Shown here piece after piece: positions 63,129 to 63,848 of a DNA stretch of 63,848 bases. The stretch comes from Candidatus Symbiothrix dinenymphae. Its GTDB lineage: Bacteria > Bacteroidota > Bacteroidia > Bacteroidales > Azobacteroidaceae. Location of the stretch: positions 1 through 63,848 of the forward strand of contig BBRT01000059.1 of the NCBI GenBank assembly GCA_001417715.1, in the 5' to 3' direction. The position numbers were made by a program, and so were the translations under genes. Position 1 is the first letter of the stretch. Every line of letters begins with the position of its first letter. The notes beneath the pieces were generated by a model, which worked only from the letters and a program-made list of their open reading frames with translations, was not told where the DNA came from and did no database searches.

Positions 63129-63848
63129 CTACCTGATGGTTGCGGCTATTTGAAAGGCAAGTAATGGCGACTGACCGTTTTTGCATGCAGTATCAGCAAT
63201 GGAGTGTAGTTGGGCAAAGCCTTGAGCACCGGTCAGAGACCTGAAACAACCGGAGTTCTTGAGTTTGATTTTAAATGCCCGTATTGCTCGCTCCGAAGCA
63301 TTGTTATCCGGAGGCACATTCTCATCTTCAAGAAAGTAAAAGAGGTAATCCCGATACTTTATTAGTCGCTTTTGCAAGGCTTTGATTTTTTCGTGTGCCG
63401 TGTCAATCGGTTCATCAATTAAGACTTGCAGTCGTTTTTGGATGTGGGTTGTATCTATTTTTCCGACTGCATCTTTTCTCCGTTGTAGGGCATCCAAAAT
63501 CAGTTTTTTCATTCGTTTGCTCCAAGTCTGGTTTGCGTACAGCTGGGAAGCATAAATCAGGTCGCGTAGAATATGAGAAGTGCATATTTGATGCGTTTTG
63601 ACATTGGCACTAAAATAGCCGGCTAGACAATCTGTTACAAGAACTGACATCGGAAGTCCCTCCGGCATCATTTTCTCAAACTCTTCTTTTTTGCGCGTAA
63701 GTCCCGCTTTGATGTATGTGAGCTGCTTGTTTTGAATCACCCACGCCCACATTGTTTTTCCATTGACAGAACACGTTGTTTCATCTGCCCCAATAACAGG
63801 ACTTGTGGTAAGACCAAGTCTGATGGTTTCGAAAGCCGGAGATGTGCG
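63129..63848 (-). CDS. IS66-family transposase (TnpC), partial
   Basis: The readable 239 residues run off the right edge. VIGADETTCSVNGKTMWAWV has the first catalytic Asp, LVTDCLAGYF the second, and PPDNNASERAIRAFKIKLKNSG the Glu. The end QSPLLAFQIAATI replaces the more usual DPYAYLRDVL tail. The N-terminal zinc-finger/leucine-zipper half and the accessory genes tnpA/tnpB would lie outside the window. Bases 63035-63128 may include the IS left end, which I could not define. Confidence 0.9.
   Translation of the reverse strand, partial: RTSPAFETIRLGLTTSPVIGADETTCSVNGKTMWAWVIQNKQLTYIKAGLTRKKEEFEKMMPEGLPMSVLVTDCLAGYFSANVKTHQICTSHILRDLIYASQLYANQTWSKRMKKLILDALQRRKDAVGKIDTTHIQKRLQVLIDEPIDTAHEKIKALQKRLIKYRDYLFYFLEDENVPPDNNASERAIRAFKIKLKNSGCFRSLTGAQGFAQLHSIADTACKNGQSPLLAFQIAATIR

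Overview
The window looks like chromosome from a member of the Bacteroidota, most likely Bacteroidales-like. The support is: almost every transcription unit is preceded by the TAnnTTTG -7 box typical of that phylum; LpxC and FabZ are fused; exported proteins carry type IX secretion C-terminal domains (type B at 4385-5050, type A at 34560-39329); there are BACON-domain lipoproteins; and there is a PPi-dependent phosphofructokinase. The species cannot be named from the sequence.

Layout. 1-12021 is mostly housekeeping: a truncated PD-(D/E)XK gene, pfp, plsC, nadK, a T9SS cargo protein with an LTA-synthase-like sulfatase, an NlpC/P60 peptidase, agmatine deiminase, folC, an MFS carrier and a DUF2007 protein. 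12022-12482 is an AT-rich repeat array before an AAA/DUF4143 ATPase. 13870-16076 is a sugar permease/nagB pair. 16176-19136 holds exported proteins, queD and an orphan nucleotidyltransferase. 19137-21799 holds a large inverted repeat, a BACON/FGE lipoprotein, a structured leader and a mobile palindrome. 21800-25822 has two ABC-2 permeases, an Lnb-like protein and queH. Two tRNAs are followed by a glycogen operon (debranching enzyme, GT4, GH57) that is interrupted by a HEPN/Abi-type gene and a UPF0158 gene. 32487-34548 and 40112-40500 are toxin-antitoxin loci and their wreckage. 34560-39329 is a giant LRR/InlB/MBG-like surface protein. ftsE, lpxC-fabZ, lpxA and aguB follow. 45204-50108 contains two host genes each broken by a recognisable IS. 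50143-59890 returns to ATPase, DnaJ-like, prs, metallopeptidase, BFN, purA, RNA ligase and two CarboxypepD_reg-like exported proteins. The last 4 kb has a frameshifted Schlafen-type gene, degenerate repeats, a poly-cysteine leader peptide, a small HTH gene, a second copy of the mobile palindrome and the 3' part of an IS66 transposase.

How genes connect. Agmatine deiminase (7841-8959) and N-carbamoylputrescine amidase (43585-44460) together make putrescine from agmatine. queD and queH both serve queuosine synthesis. The three glycogen genes act on one alpha-glucan store. lpxC-fabZ and lpxA begin lipid A synthesis.

Most unusual observations. (i) Two long 5' leaders, upstream of a lipoprotein gene and of a beta-barrel gene, share linear blocks and a stem architecture in which the paired bases have changed together. 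This is good evidence for a structured RNA. (ii) A 22-residue reading frame directly after a strong promoter contains seven consecutive Cys codons, then alternating Met/Arg, then Cys-Cys: a candidate Cys/Met attenuator. (iii) A 26-28 bp palindrome has entered several housekeeping genes in frame, in at least four different reading phases, and in one case makes up the basic start of a signal peptide. (iv) Both IS insertions can be undone on paper to give back intact reading frames, one of them flanked by a 56-bp target duplication.
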